This document shows, one piece after another, positions 52,622 to 60,735 of a stretch of DNA of 64,000 bases (position 1 is its first letter; every line of letters starts with the position of its first letter). Source of the DNA: CANMXU01 sp052030545 (GTDB lineage Bacteria; Pseudomonadota; Gammaproteobacteria; Enterobacterales; Alteromonadaceae); NCBI RefSeq assembly GCF_052030545.1, contig NZ_JBPDIH010000005.1, positions 1-64,000 of the forward strand, given 5' to 3'. The notes under the pieces were generated by a model. The model saw only the letters and a list, made by a program, of their open reading frames with translations, was not told the origin of the DNA and did not search any database. The translations under genes and the position numbers were made by a program.

Positions 52622-52900
52622 TTATTTATAATAACTGCCCGTTGGCGCACCGCTAAATAAAGGCATTGCCGCCATCATTTCATCTTTTGGAAAATTTGCT
52701 ACCGATGCTTGATGACTTTCAACATTTTGCCATTTTTCAATGACGACGAAACGACTAGCATCATCTAAATCTTGTAAAACTTCATAGGAAATACAGCCCT
52801 CTGATGAAGTAATATAGTCGTTTAACGATTGTAAAAAAGCGAATAACTCACTTTCTTTATCGGGCGCTGAACAAAATTGATTAACACGAGTAATACTCAT
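52622..52900 (-). CDS. Antibiotic biosynthesis monooxygenase (ABM) fold protein
   Basis: The 92-aa protein is a dimeric alpha-beta barrel: 'MSITRVNQFCSAPDKESELFAF', 'SSEGCISYEVLQDLDDASRFVVIEKW' and 'SHQASVANFPKDEMMAAMPLF'. ABM-fold proteins include quinol monooxygenases and heme-handling enzymes; function cannot be predicted here. Position next to norQ and the cupredoxin makes a link with redox or heme chemistry possible, but there is no direct evidence. The stop codon lies next to an 11-bp stretch equal to the end of the MITE-like element at 24110. Confidence 0.82.
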   Translation of the reverse strand: MSITRVNQFCSAPDKESELFAFLQSLNDYITSSEGCISYEVLQDLDDASRFVVIEKWQNVESHQASVANFPKDEMMAAMPLFSGAPTGSYYK

Positions 52901-52942
52901 AAAAAGTCCTGAATAAATTAATAAAATACGCCATCTTCATCG

Positions 52943-53257
52943 CTATTTAACGACGGTAACAACACCTGTCATTTTAGGATGTGGCCCACATTCATAGGGA
53001 AACTCCCCCACTTCATTAAAGGTGCGTTGGTAACTTTCGTCAGGAAAAAAATAATCAGGCTCTTCTTTATCAAATTGTTTAAACCAAACATTATGATATT
53101 GACGCTTTTCAATATTTTTCCATATAACCGTATCACCGGCTTCAATGGTTACTGCCGCAGGTCGATATTTCTTTTTATAAATTTCGACCACGACTTCTTT
53201 CGCTAAGCTCTGGCTGCTTAACAACAAACATACTAGATAAAAAGCAAATCGTTTCAT
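52943..53257 (-). CDS. Secreted cupredoxin (plastocyanin-like)
   Basis: The 104-aa protein has a signal peptide (about 1-19, cut after SLA) and a type 1 copper fold. The copper ligands are visible: histidine in 'RQYHNVWF' and C, H and M in 'YECGPHPKMTG'. It is a periplasmic one-electron carrier. In this context it may pass electrons to NirS or another reductase, like pseudoazurin or azurin, but its sequence is of the short plastocyanin/amicyanin type. ATG 53257 is preferred over 53260: GGGAG is five bases upstream. Confidence 0.85.
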   Translation of the reverse strand: MKRFAFYLVCLLLSSQSLAKEVVVEIYKKKYRPAAVTIEAGDTVIWKNIEKRQYHNVWFKQFDKEEPDYFFPDESYQRTFNEVGEFPYECGPHPKMTGVVTVVK

Positions 53258-53367
53258 CATCTCTCCCTTTGACTTAATCTACAGTTGTATAATGCTTTGT
53301 AAAATATTTTATATAATTAACTTACCATATTTGTTACGTTTTGCGGCTTAATTTTTAACAACGAAGC

Positions 53368-53769
53368 TTAGTGTGAAACCTCTTTGTTAGATAAAAAATT
53401 AGCTAAAAAAGAAGCCTTAGCTAGCATTGCGACACAGAAAAACAAAATAAAGCTTACCGTTGCCGCGATTGCATGTTCTTTATAGTGCAATACGTCAATG
53501 TAAAACAAACCATCTTCAATTAAGCCAACAAGCACACCAATGAAAATTAACGGTGTATTGTTTAGCTTTTGTGAATGAAAAAATAATCTTGCTAGGCAAT
53601 AACCTACAATGGGAATAAAAGACCAGATAAAAAAGACAATAAGTGAAAAAAACAAGGCTGATGGCGCAATTTCTACTTGGTTAAGCTTTTCAATTAACGG
53701 ATAAAGCTGCACCAAGACATACCCTAGATATAAATACCACATACAGATGAACACCTTAAAAAAGTTCAA
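53368..53769 (-). CDS. Four-helix membrane protein of unknown function
   Basis: The 133-aa protein is unrecognised. It has four transmembrane helices (about 5-23, 37-63, 73-92, 102-122), short loops, and a C-terminus 'LSNKEVSH'. No cysteines or histidines are in a clear metal-binding arrangement. It lies between the cupredoxin gene and two acetyltransferase genes on the same strand, so an operon with the cupredoxin gene (about 110 bases away) is possible but not shown. Confidence 0.65.
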   Translation of the reverse strand: MNFFKVFICMWYLYLGYVLVQLYPLIEKLNQVEIAPSALFFSLIVFFIWSFIPIVGYCLARLFFHSQKLNNTPLIFIGVLVGLIEDGLFYIDVLHYKEHAIAATVSFILFFCVAMLAKASFLANFLSNKEVSH

Positions 53770-53832
53770 AACATGGCACCAACATTTTTACATTACTGGT
53801 GCCAACAATAAGTCGTATTTTAACAAGCTTGT

Positions 53833-54288
53833 TTAAAGGTTCTTTGACATAAAACGGCTATAAGGGTCTTCTTGATAATCTCCAAACGGCGCGCAGTTTT
53901 CAAAGCCAAATTGTTGATACAGTTGTTGGGCAGGAATAAATACCCTTTGTGTTCCGGTTTCCAAGCTTAGTGTTTTTAACCCCAAATGTTGTGACTGGCT
54001 TATGATATGTGCAAGCAACTGCTGCGCTACACCTTTTCTTAAGTGTGCTGTGCTGGTGCGCATTGATTTCACTTCGCCATGGGTATTGTCTAATATTTTT
54101 AACGCTCCACACCCTGCCAGTTCGTCGTCAAACCATAAGCTGTAAAAACGAATATTACTGGCCTTTAGCTCGTGTAAATTGAGTGCATGAACACTTTCAA
54201 CGGGGGAATGTTGCAACATGTCGTTATGATGCTGAGAAAGTAAATCAATCACTTGTGGGTGATCAAGCTCTCCAACTTTAATATCCAT
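53833..54288 (-). CDS. GNAT family N-acetyltransferase
   Basis: The 151-aa protein has a GNAT fold with the acetyl-CoA loop as 'RKGVAQQLLAHII' (about 83-95) and the preceding 'GEVKSMRTS' strand; the fourth-strand region 'LSLETGTQRVFIPAQQLYQQFGFENC' is typical of YjdJ-type members. Substrate unknown. The next gene upstream is another GNAT of different sequence, with 44 bases between, so the pair is probably cotranscribed. Confidence 0.9.
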   Translation of the reverse strand: MDIKVGELDHPQVIDLLSQHHNDMLQHSPVESVHALNLHELKASNIRFYSLWFDDELAGCGALKILDNTHGEVKSMRTSTAHLRKGVAQQLLAHIISQSQHLGLKTLSLETGTQRVFIPAQQLYQQFGFENCAPFGDYQEDPYSRFMSKNL

Positions 54289-54332
54289 TGATCTTCCTTT
54301 ATCAATTGTTAATTATTTATTTCATTAACCAT

Positions 54333-54758
54333 TTAAGCATAAACATCTGGAAAATGTTTTTCCATAAAAAGCTCTGGCACATTTAGCGGCGTAAAACCAA
54401 ACTGCTGATATAAGCCGTGTGCATCTTTAGTGGCTAATGCCATTCGACGCAACCCTTGTAATTCAGGATGAGAGACAATTGCTGCCATCATACGCTTACT
54501 TAAGCCATTACCTCGGTGCGCCTTGGTTACAAACACATCAGCCAAATAGGCAAAAGTTGCCGAATCGGTAACAACACGTGCAAAGCCAACCTGCTCATCA
54601 CTTGACGAGAACACGCCAAAGCATAATGAATTATCGATCGCTTTTTGCATGGTACTTTTAGGAATGCCCTTTGCCCAATATGACTGAGATATGTAGCCAA
54701 AAATGACATCAAAATCCATGCGAGCTTTGTCGCTGCTAATATAATAATTATTGTTCAA
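54333..54758 (-). CDS. GNAT family N-acetyltransferase
   Basis: The 141-aa protein has the GNAT acetyl-CoA loop 'HRGNGLSKRMMAAI' (about 82-95), the strand before it 'FAYLADVFVTKA', and 'LATKDAHGLYQQFGF' near the C-terminus, as in YjgM/AttT-type acetyltransferases. Substrate unknown. It sits directly upstream of the other GNAT gene; there is no other link to the denitrification genes. Confidence 0.9.
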   Translation of the reverse strand: MNNNYYISSDKARMDFDVIFGYISQSYWAKGIPKSTMQKAIDNSLCFGVFSSSDEQVGFARVVTDSATFAYLADVFVTKAHRGNGLSKRMMAAIVSHPELQGLRRMALATKDAHGLYQQFGFTPLNVPELFMEKHFPDVYA

Positions 54759-54880
54759 CTAATTTTCCTGTTATCTGCTCACTACGATGACCGCTGATTT
54801 AGTCAACCGTATTTATAAATGTTAGTTTTAACCTTTCGTTGAATAATAACTTAACCTGTTTACGCTATTTTTTTCAATAA

Positions 54881-54912
54881 AAAAGCCCTTAAGTATTACC
54901 TTAAGGGCTTTT
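54881..54912 (-). terminator. Terminator of the fusion cytochrome gene
   Basis: AAAAGCCCTTAAG (54881-54893), loop TATTAC, CTTAAGGGCTTTT (54900-54912): a perfect 13-bp stem with a T run. It lies 22 bases after the cytochrome stop. Confidence 0.9.
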
Positions 54913-54934
54913 AAAGCTTTATTACACTGAAACC

Positions 54935-56725
54935 TTATTGCTTTTTAGCGTTAATTTCAGCTTCTTCATTATCTAACGCAAGCTTATAACCAAATGAAAC
55001 ATGGTGATAGCGAGCACTTGAATAATCGTCATGAATCGCAAAACCAAAGTTATACACTTTTCCTGCTTCAATATTCACGTCACCAGGCTTGTCTGATACT
55101 AGTTTACGTTTAATAACCACTGACCAGTTACCGCCTTGAAGTGTTGCTTCAACTTCAGCACCTTGTCCGCCGTGCATATCACGCTCTGCTAAGATTTGAC
55201 CATCTTCAACTTCTTTAGTACCTGACTTGTAGCGTACTAAGTCCATAAATTGGTTGGCATCTTGAGCCGCTTTAATTTCACCTTCGTCTTTTAACTTGTC
55301 CCAGCCACCAAGAGGTTTGCCACCACGACCTTTGAGTTCAAGCTTAGTTCGTGTTTCAGTTAAGTACTTAGTCACACCGCCTTCAAGATTTAAGCGTTTG
55401 GCAATATCGCTGCCTAATAAGGCATCTTTTTCTGGTTCAAATGGCATGCTATTAGCGTCAGCATGACATGTGCCCCAACAACCTGCTCGGTCAGCATATT
55501 CAACATCATCGGTTGAAATCATAAAGGCCAACTTCATTGCGTTTTCTGGGTCCATTTTACCACCATCAATAAATGGCGCTGGTGTATGGTCAGCATCTGG
55601 CCAAGTAAAGCGTAAGTACAAATTCTCAGCGTCATGGGTTGCATCAATGGTTACTGGAATGCTGCCACGTTTGCCTGGAATTAAGTTAGGCTCAAGCTCT
55701 TTTTCACTTTCACCTGAAACAATGAGTTGTCCAATATCAGCAATTTCTTCGCCGTGACATTCAATACAGCGGTCACCTTTAGTAAAGGCGCGTTTGCCAC
55801 CGTGATTACGACCTAATATCCACTCAATTGAGGCAGTACCAGGGAAGAATAATGGAATATCAGCACTATTTGCTTTACCCCAATCAACGTTAATATTACT
55901 CGCTGTTGGTGCGCTGTCACCTGCCGAAGCGGATGCGGCACTTGCGCTGCTACCGGCGTTAGCTAATGCTGCTGCGACTGCTTGTTCAATTTTTTGTTGC
56001 GTTTTTTCAGCAAAAGCTGCTTTTTCTGCTTTTTCTTTTGCAGCGGCTTCAGCTTCTTTAGCTTCCACTCGTGCTAAACCTTCTTTATAAATTTTAGGGA
56101 TCTCACGAATATATTCTGGATTAGGCGCTTCGATAGCTTCTAATTCTTCATCCGTTAACTGATCTCTAACGCCGTGATGCGCAATACCTTTATGACAATC
56201 AATACATGTTTGACCTGTTTCGAAGGCATTTAAATGCTGTTTACGGGCACGAGGTTTTTGAAATTCAGGGTTCATTGACTCAAAATTGTGACAGTTACGA
56301 CATTCACGGGAGTCGGTTGTTTTCATATCTGACCATACGCTTTTTGCTAACTCTAAGCGATGTTCATTGAATTTTTCAGGTGTGTCTATTTTGCCGGTCA
56401 ACCAATAAAACACTTCACGTGATGCTTTGATTTTACGAACAATTTTATGGATCCAAGGTCGAGGAACATGACAATCAGGACAACCTGCTCGAACACCTGT
56501 TCTGTTTGAATAGTGAATGGTAGGCGTATACTCTTGATATACATTGTCTTCCATTTCGTGACAGCCAATACAGAATTCTGTGGTATTGGTTGCTTCCATT
56601 CCGGTATTAAAGCCACCCCAAAAGATAATGCCTACAACGAAAAAAACTACAGCACCTGCGACTGTAGTGCCTAGCATAAGTCTTCTATTCCAAAAACTAG
56701 GTTTGTTTAAAGTGTTATTTGCCAT
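54935..56725 (-). CDS. Fusion multiheme cytochrome c: NapC/NirT plus ethylbenzene-dehydrogenase-like domain
   Basis: The 596-aa protein has an N-terminal membrane anchor (about 18-38) and a NapC/NirT domain with four C-x2-C-H sites at about 52, 82, 142 and 174. An Ala/Glu-rich, probably helical linker (about 215-275) follows. The C-terminal heme-binding domain of the ethylbenzene dehydrogenase gamma type has a fifth site C320-I-E-C-H324 and an unusual C-x3-C-H at 416-421 (CWGTCH). The NapC part would take electrons from quinol in the membrane and pass them through the linker to the C-terminal domain and on to a periplasmic acceptor, plausibly NirS, whose gene lies just upstream. It is cut off from nirS by a strong hairpin. 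No symbol is assigned. Confidence 0.88.
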   Translation of the reverse strand: MANNTLNKPSFWNRRLMLGTTVAGAVVFFVVGIIFWGGFNTGMEATNTTEFCIGCHEMEDNVYQEYTPTIHYSNRTGVRAGCPDCHVPRPWIHKIVRKIKASREVFYWLTGKIDTPEKFNEHRLELAKSVWSDMKTTDSRECRNCHNFESMNPEFQKPRARKQHLNAFETGQTCIDCHKGIAHHGVRDQLTDEELEAIEAPNPEYIREIPKIYKEGLARVEAKEAEAAAKEKAEKAAFAEKTQQKIEQAVAAALANAGSSASAASASAGDSAPTASNINVDWGKANSADIPLFFPGTASIEWILGRNHGGKRAFTKGDRCIECHGEEIADIGQLIVSGESEKELEPNLIPGKRGSIPVTIDATHDAENLYLRFTWPDADHTPAPFIDGGKMDPENAMKLAFMISTDDVEYADRAGCWGTCHADANSMPFEPEKDALLGSDIAKRLNLEGGVTKYLTETRTKLELKGRGGKPLGGWDKLKDEGEIKAAQDANQFMDLVRYKSGTKEVEDGQILAERDMHGGQGAEVEATLQGGNWSVVIKRKLVSDKPGDVNIEAGKVYNFGFAIHDDYSSARYHHVSFGYKLALDNEEAEINAKKQ

Positions 56726-56758
56726 AATTAACTCTAGCTATTTACTGCTTTAAAAAAA

Positions 56759-56784
56759 GCGGGCATGACACACGCCATGCCCGC
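56759..56784 (-). terminator. Strong terminator just after nirS
   Basis: GCGGGCATG (56759-56767) and CATGCCCGC (56776-56784), loop of eight, with seven T after it on the minus strand. It lies between nirS and the fusion cytochrome gene, so it may give higher nirS than cytochrome mRNA levels. Confidence 0.9.
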
Positions 56785-56812
56785 ACTTTGTCATTACTAC
56801 AAAAGCTAATGA

Positions 56813-58441
56813 TTAAGTTTTGTGGTTTATACGGTTGTAAACGTTAAACTTACCAGTTGGTGTAGTTAAACCTTTAATACGCGCTTTCTCTTTAAGAGTT
56901 TTTGCATCGTATACTACGATTTCACCAGTTGGGTTGCTGTTATCTTTACGGTTCCAAACAGATACCCAAACTTCAGAGCCATCTTCGTTGAATTCCATGT
57001 GAAGTGCAGCTTTACCTTCTTCTTCTGTTACACGGATAGTTTTAACAATTTCACGAGTTTTCTTATCGAATACTTGTACAGATTGTTGAATTTCTGGCTC
57101 AGGGTGTTTAAGTTGATCAGCCCATACATAGTCTGAAGTTTCGTGAGTACGGATGAATACACCAGCACCGTCAGTTTCAACTTCATAACATAGTTTCCAT
57201 GCTTGGTCAGGGTGACCGATTGGATCGTTACCCCATACTGATACAAGCCCTACACCTAAGTGAGTAGTACCGCCAACAGGGCCACATTTTGAATCAACCC
57301 AGTTAGCACCAGGACCTGGATGTGGTAATGAGTCAACGTCAATCATTTTCTCAAGCTTGCCGTCTTTAGTATCAACTACCACCATTTTGTTTGATGCGTT
57401 AGCAGCAATTTGGAAGTAGCGACCTGAAGGGTCGAAGAAACCATCATGTAAGAATTCAGCCGATTCTATTGCGGTAATGTTTAAGTTGTCTAAGTCAGTG
57501 TAGTCAACTTGCAACATCTTACCGGTTTCTTTAACAGCTACGATAAACGCAGACTCGTTTGGCGCAGTGTAGATTGCAGCAACACGTGCTTCGTTAATGT
57601 ATTCACCTTTGGTGTTGTAACCACGAGTAGAAACAACTTTAAGTGGATTAAGTGTTTCAGCATCCATAATTACAAAGTGAGCAGGCCAGTAACCACCAGC
57701 GATTACGTATTTACCGTCACCTGATACAGCGATATCACGTGCATCATATGCCATCTTAGTTTCAGCAACTAACATCTTGCCTGGTTTTTGCCATAAATCG
57801 ATCTTGTTAACTTTACCGTCACGACCGATGGTGTACCAGAAACGACCTACATCTTTAGCATGATCTTTCTTGTGGTGCTCAGTACCTTTAATTACGTGTA
57901 CCGCATAACCCGTATCGATATGATCGATGATTTCTTTTGTATCACCATCAACGATTGCCGCTTTACCCGCGTCACGTTCGATAACGACAAAGAAGTTTTT
58001 CCAGTTACGACCATGAACAGGTTTAGTTGGGTAATCTTTTGGAGCAACATACTGCTTAGTGTGAGAGCGCATTTGCTCTAAAGACATTTCCGGTGGTACC
58101 GGAGGAGTCATTTGAATAAATGTTGATAAATTAGCAATTTCTTCTTTTGTGAACAAATCGTCAAAGTTGTTCATACCGCCTTCAGTACCTAGAGCAATAA
58201 TTTTCTCTAAACGCTTTTGGCCTTTTTTCAACATGTTTTCTGGCTCAAGGTTTTTACCCGTTGCACCTTTACGTAGTACACCGTGACAACCAGCACAACG
58301 TTGGAAGTAGTGTAATTGAGCTTTTTCAAAATCAGCTTTAGATAAAGTTGGCTCGGCAGCACTCACATTCATGCTAAGACCAGTAGCAGCAATACCAATA
58401 GCTAAACTAAGTGCTGATAATCCATGCTTAAGTGTTTTCAT
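56813..58441 (-). CDS. nirS: Cytochrome cd1 nitrite reductase NirS
   Basis: The 542-aa protein has a signal peptide (about 1-29, cut after VSA). The cytochrome c domain has C49-A-G-C-H53, and an eight-bladed propeller binds heme d1, with 'VIKGTEHHKKDHAKDVGRFWYTIGRDGKVNKIDLW' and 'GPGANWVDSKCGPVGGTTHLGVGLVSVWG' typical of NirS. It reduces nitrite to NO in the periplasm. None of the genes for heme d1 synthesis (nirE, nirJ, nirF, nirDLGH) is within the window. Long 5' region: an FNR/DNR-like box lies about 250 bases upstream. Confidence 0.96.
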   Translation of the reverse strand: MKTLKHGLSALSLAIGIAATGLSMNVSAAEPTLSKADFEKAQLHYFQRCAGCHGVLRKGATGKNLEPENMLKKGQKRLEKIIALGTEGGMNNFDDLFTKEEIANLSTFIQMTPPVPPEMSLEQMRSHTKQYVAPKDYPTKPVHGRNWKNFFVVIERDAGKAAIVDGDTKEIIDHIDTGYAVHVIKGTEHHKKDHAKDVGRFWYTIGRDGKVNKIDLWQKPGKMLVAETKMAYDARDIAVSGDGKYVIAGGYWPAHFVIMDAETLNPLKVVSTRGYNTKGEYINEARVAAIYTAPNESAFIVAVKETGKMLQVDYTDLDNLNITAIESAEFLHDGFFDPSGRYFQIAANASNKMVVVDTKDGKLEKMIDVDSLPHPGPGANWVDSKCGPVGGTTHLGVGLVSVWGNDPIGHPDQAWKLCYEVETDGAGVFIRTHETSDYVWADQLKHPEPEIQQSVQVFDKKTREIVKTIRVTEEEGKAALHMEFNEDGSEVWVSVWNRKDNSNPTGEIVVYDAKTLKEKARIKGLTTPTGKFNVYNRINHKT

Positions 58442-58683
58442 CGGTTAATCTCCAGATGTTATATTTACATTTTTTTATTTGCTGACAACATAACCAATTA
58501 CAATTATCAGCAGAATTTTTCGCTAAACATGCGGAAATAAACTTTATAATTCAACCGCATAAATCTAACTTTACAGAAACCTGCTCCCTTCGCTTTCGAT
58601 ACACTCTTCTTACAAAGTTGTTAAAAAATGTTACCAAGTGCGTTGGAATGTGTTCACTATCTAAGAAAATGAGGTCGTACAAC

Positions 58684-58697
58684 CTGACGCAGATCAA
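58684..58697 (-). promoter_or_regulatory. FNR/DNR-like box in the nirS upstream region
   Basis: On the minus strand TTGATCTGCGTCAG: TTGAT-N4-GTCAA with the last base changed. A GATAGT (58656-58661, minus strand) lies about where a -10 element would be. This would give nirS a leader of about 208 bases. Confidence 0.5.
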
Positions 58698-58732
58698 GTT
58701 TTGAAAAAAATAGTTGGAATTAAAGAAAGAGT

Positions 58733-58746
58733 TTGATCTAACGCAA
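58733..58746 (+). promoter_or_regulatory. Weak FNR/DNR-like box upstream of hemerythrin gene
   Basis: TTGATCTAACGCAA: the first half-site is perfect, the second (CGCAA) matches ATCAA at three of five positions. Its centre is 94 bases before the hemerythrin ATG. No good -10 element is seen at the expected place, so it is a tentative call. Confidence 0.3.
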
Positions 58747-58833
58747 TAAATACCAGTGTTTTAATGACTGTTCACGTTTATTAGTATTAACATTAGCCCA
58801 CTTAACACACTAAAAGCTTTTGGAATTACCTTT

Positions 58834-59400
58834 ATGACACGTCGTATCAAAGCCCTAATTTACGCTGCAATTGTTTGCCTTGTTATTGTGGCAATCTTTC
58901 TAGGATTCTTGTCAGGCTTTGACAATGTAATTTCTTGGATACTTATTATTGCGCTGGTTTTAGTTTCTGTTCTTTACAAAAAGAATAAAAATAGTCATCA
59001 AATACAATGGAAAGATGAGTACAGCGTTGGTGTGCAAATTTTAGATGATGATCATAAAAAATTAGTGCAATTGCTAAACCAATTTACCACGGCATACGAT
59101 TATGCAATGAGTGAAAGTTTCGAGCGCCAAGCGTTAGAAGACTTAGTTGACTACACTAAAACGCATTTTTCACGTGAAGAAAAAATAATGGAAGAAAACG
59201 ATTATCCAGATATAGTGGCGCACAAAGAGCAACACAAAAAAATGATCGCGCAAGTCGAAACCTTCGTCGACTTGTACAATATTAAAGGGCATGACGCGCT
59301 CGATGAAGTAAGCACTTTCTTGTCAAAATGGTTAATCAATCACATTAACGGTACCGACAAACAATACACTAAACACTTAAACGATCGCGGCGTAGCTTAA
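58834..59400 (+). CDS. Membrane-anchored bacteriohemerythrin
   Basis: The protein has 188 aa. Two N-terminal transmembrane helices (about 8-27 and 32-48) are followed by a hemerythrin domain with all ligands of the diiron site: H74 (in DDDH), H111 and E115 (H-F-S-R-E), H130 and H134 (H-x3-H), H170 and D175 (H-x4-D). Hemerythrins bind O2 and in some bacteria NO; the anchoring at the membrane fits local O2/NO handling near the respiratory chain. It is divergent from nirS with 392 bases between. It has its own terminator. Confidence 0.93.
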   Translation: MTRRIKALIYAAIVCLVIVAIFLGFLSGFDNVISWILIIALVLVSVLYKKNKNSHQIQWKDEYSVGVQILDDDHKKLVQLLNQFTTAYDYAMSESFERQALEDLVDYTKTHFSREEKIMEENDYPDIVAHKEQHKKMIAQVETFVDLYNIKGHDALDEVSTFLSKWLINHINGTDKQYTKHLNDRGVA

Positions 59401-59441
59401 ACGAAAACTAGCGACAGAGAATACAAAACGCTTCCCGATAT

Positions 59442-59475
59442 AAAGGCTAACTTAGGTAATAAGGTTAGCCTTTTT
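59442..59475 (+). terminator. Terminator of hemerythrin gene
   Basis: AAAGGCTAAC (59442-59451) pairs with GTTAGCCTTT (59464-59473), followed by T on the + strand. It lies 41 bases after the hemerythrin stop. Between it and the next hairpin (59476-59690) I see no gene. Confidence 0.85.
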
Positions 59476-59699
59476 CTTTACTTTATTGTATTTTTACCTT
59501 CAATCATCAGCATTTAAAGCGATACAAAACAAGTCATTATAATGCATCACCTGTATGGCTGTAGGGGCTTAAGTTATGCTTTAAGCTTATAGTCTGTGCC
59601 TATAAACCTTTGAATTATTGCTAGGTGAGTAATTAATGCGCTTGGTATTAACGCGTTAAAAGCCATTATTCTCTAATTAAAAAATCAGGATAAAAAAAA

Positions 59700-59719
59700 C
59701 CGCTCTTTGTTCAGAGCGG
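59700..59719 (-). terminator. Terminator of the HupE-like gene
   Basis: CCGCTCT (59700-59706) pairs with AGAGCGG (59713-59719) with eight T following on the minus strand. It lies 40 bases beyond the HupE-like stop. Confidence 0.85.
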
Positions 59720-59759
59720 CTTTGATAATTTTAATGACTTTTAAATCGCTAATGCGTGA

Positions 59760-60731
59760 TTAGAATACCGATAGGCGTTCTAAAAACCACATCATTGCAA
59801 TAGTACCTGCACAGTAACTAACGGCCCAGCGAATCTGTTTTTCGGTAAGAATGTTTACCATAGAAATGAGCTTAAATACCGTCAGTAATACCGCTAAAAA
59901 CATCAACTGACCAATTTCAACACCCACATTAAAGAAAATTAAGGCGGTAACTTTTTCTTGGGCTGGCAAACCGATTTCGGCAAGTACTGAGGCAAAACCA
60001 AAACCATGCAACAAACCAAAACTAGACGAAACCAATACCGGATAGCGCAGCGTTATGCTGTCTTTCTTCTGTTTAGCGATTTCTATTGCTAAGAAAATAA
60101 TACTCAATGCAATTACCGCTTCTACTGGTGGAATATCTAAGGCAAACACACCGGTTGCCGCCATAATCAAGGTTACCGAGTGAGCTAGGGTAAAACCACT
60201 GATGGTCAGTAATAGTTTTCGACGTGTTGACGAAATGTACACCAAACACGCAACAAATAATAAGTGGTCTAAGCCCACTAAAATATGTTCGATACCCAAA
60301 ATGGTGTAAGTTGATATTACATTTTCAGCCGCAATTTCACCTTCAACCTTAAAGCTTTGATTTTCTGCATTAAGTACGCGCGTAATTGTTTGGCCGTTTT
60401 CATCGACGATTCGCAATAATACGTCGTTGTTAGACATCAACAAGCCATCAATATTAATGGTTAGGCCATCAAGGTTATTTTCTCGTTCAATAACCCAATT
60501 TTCAATGAAAGCACCATTAACAAAGTTTTGTTTAACAGCCGTTACCGCTTTGGTACCTTCATCAAATACCACGTGTACACTTTTGCGCTTAGTACCTTGC
60601 GCCGGTACTTTCCAAATAACATCGTATTGCATGTTATCAAGCGCGGTAATATTTAACGACGCAGGACGCATATCTTCGGCAAAAGTTGTTAAACTAAGAA
60701 ATAATAATCCTAAAGCAACTAATATTCTCAT
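59760..60731 (-). CDS. HupE/UreJ-like membrane protein with N-terminal periplasmic domain
   Basis: The 323-aa protein has a signal peptide (about 1-19, cut after TFA) and a periplasmic beta-rich domain of about 130 residues ('MRPASLNITALDNMQYDVIWKVP'). About six to seven helices follow, beginning with the HupE_UreJ_2 motif 'GIEHILVGLDHLLFVACLV' and including 'GFTLAHSVTLIMAATG' and 'FGLLHGFGFASVLAEIGLP'. Histidines and acidic residues in the helices suggest metal (nickel or copper) transport or an enzyme-like function, but none is proven. ATG 60731 is used, with AAGGA seven bases upstream; it overlaps the PPIase end. Substrate unknown. Confidence 0.87.
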   Translation of the reverse strand: MRILVALGLLFLSLTTFAEDMRPASLNITALDNMQYDVIWKVPAQGTKRKSVHVVFDEGTKAVTAVKQNFVNGAFIENWVIERENNLDGLTINIDGLLMSNNDVLLRIVDENGQTITRVLNAENQSFKVEGEIAAENVISTYTILGIEHILVGLDHLLFVACLVYISSTRRKLLLTISGFTLAHSVTLIMAATGVFALDIPPVEAVIALSIIFLAIEIAKQKKDSITLRYPVLVSSSFGLLHGFGFASVLAEIGLPAQEKVTALIFFNVGVEIGQLMFLAVLLTVFKLISMVNILTEKQIRWAVSYCAGTIAMMWFLERLSVF

Positions 60732-60735
60732 AACA

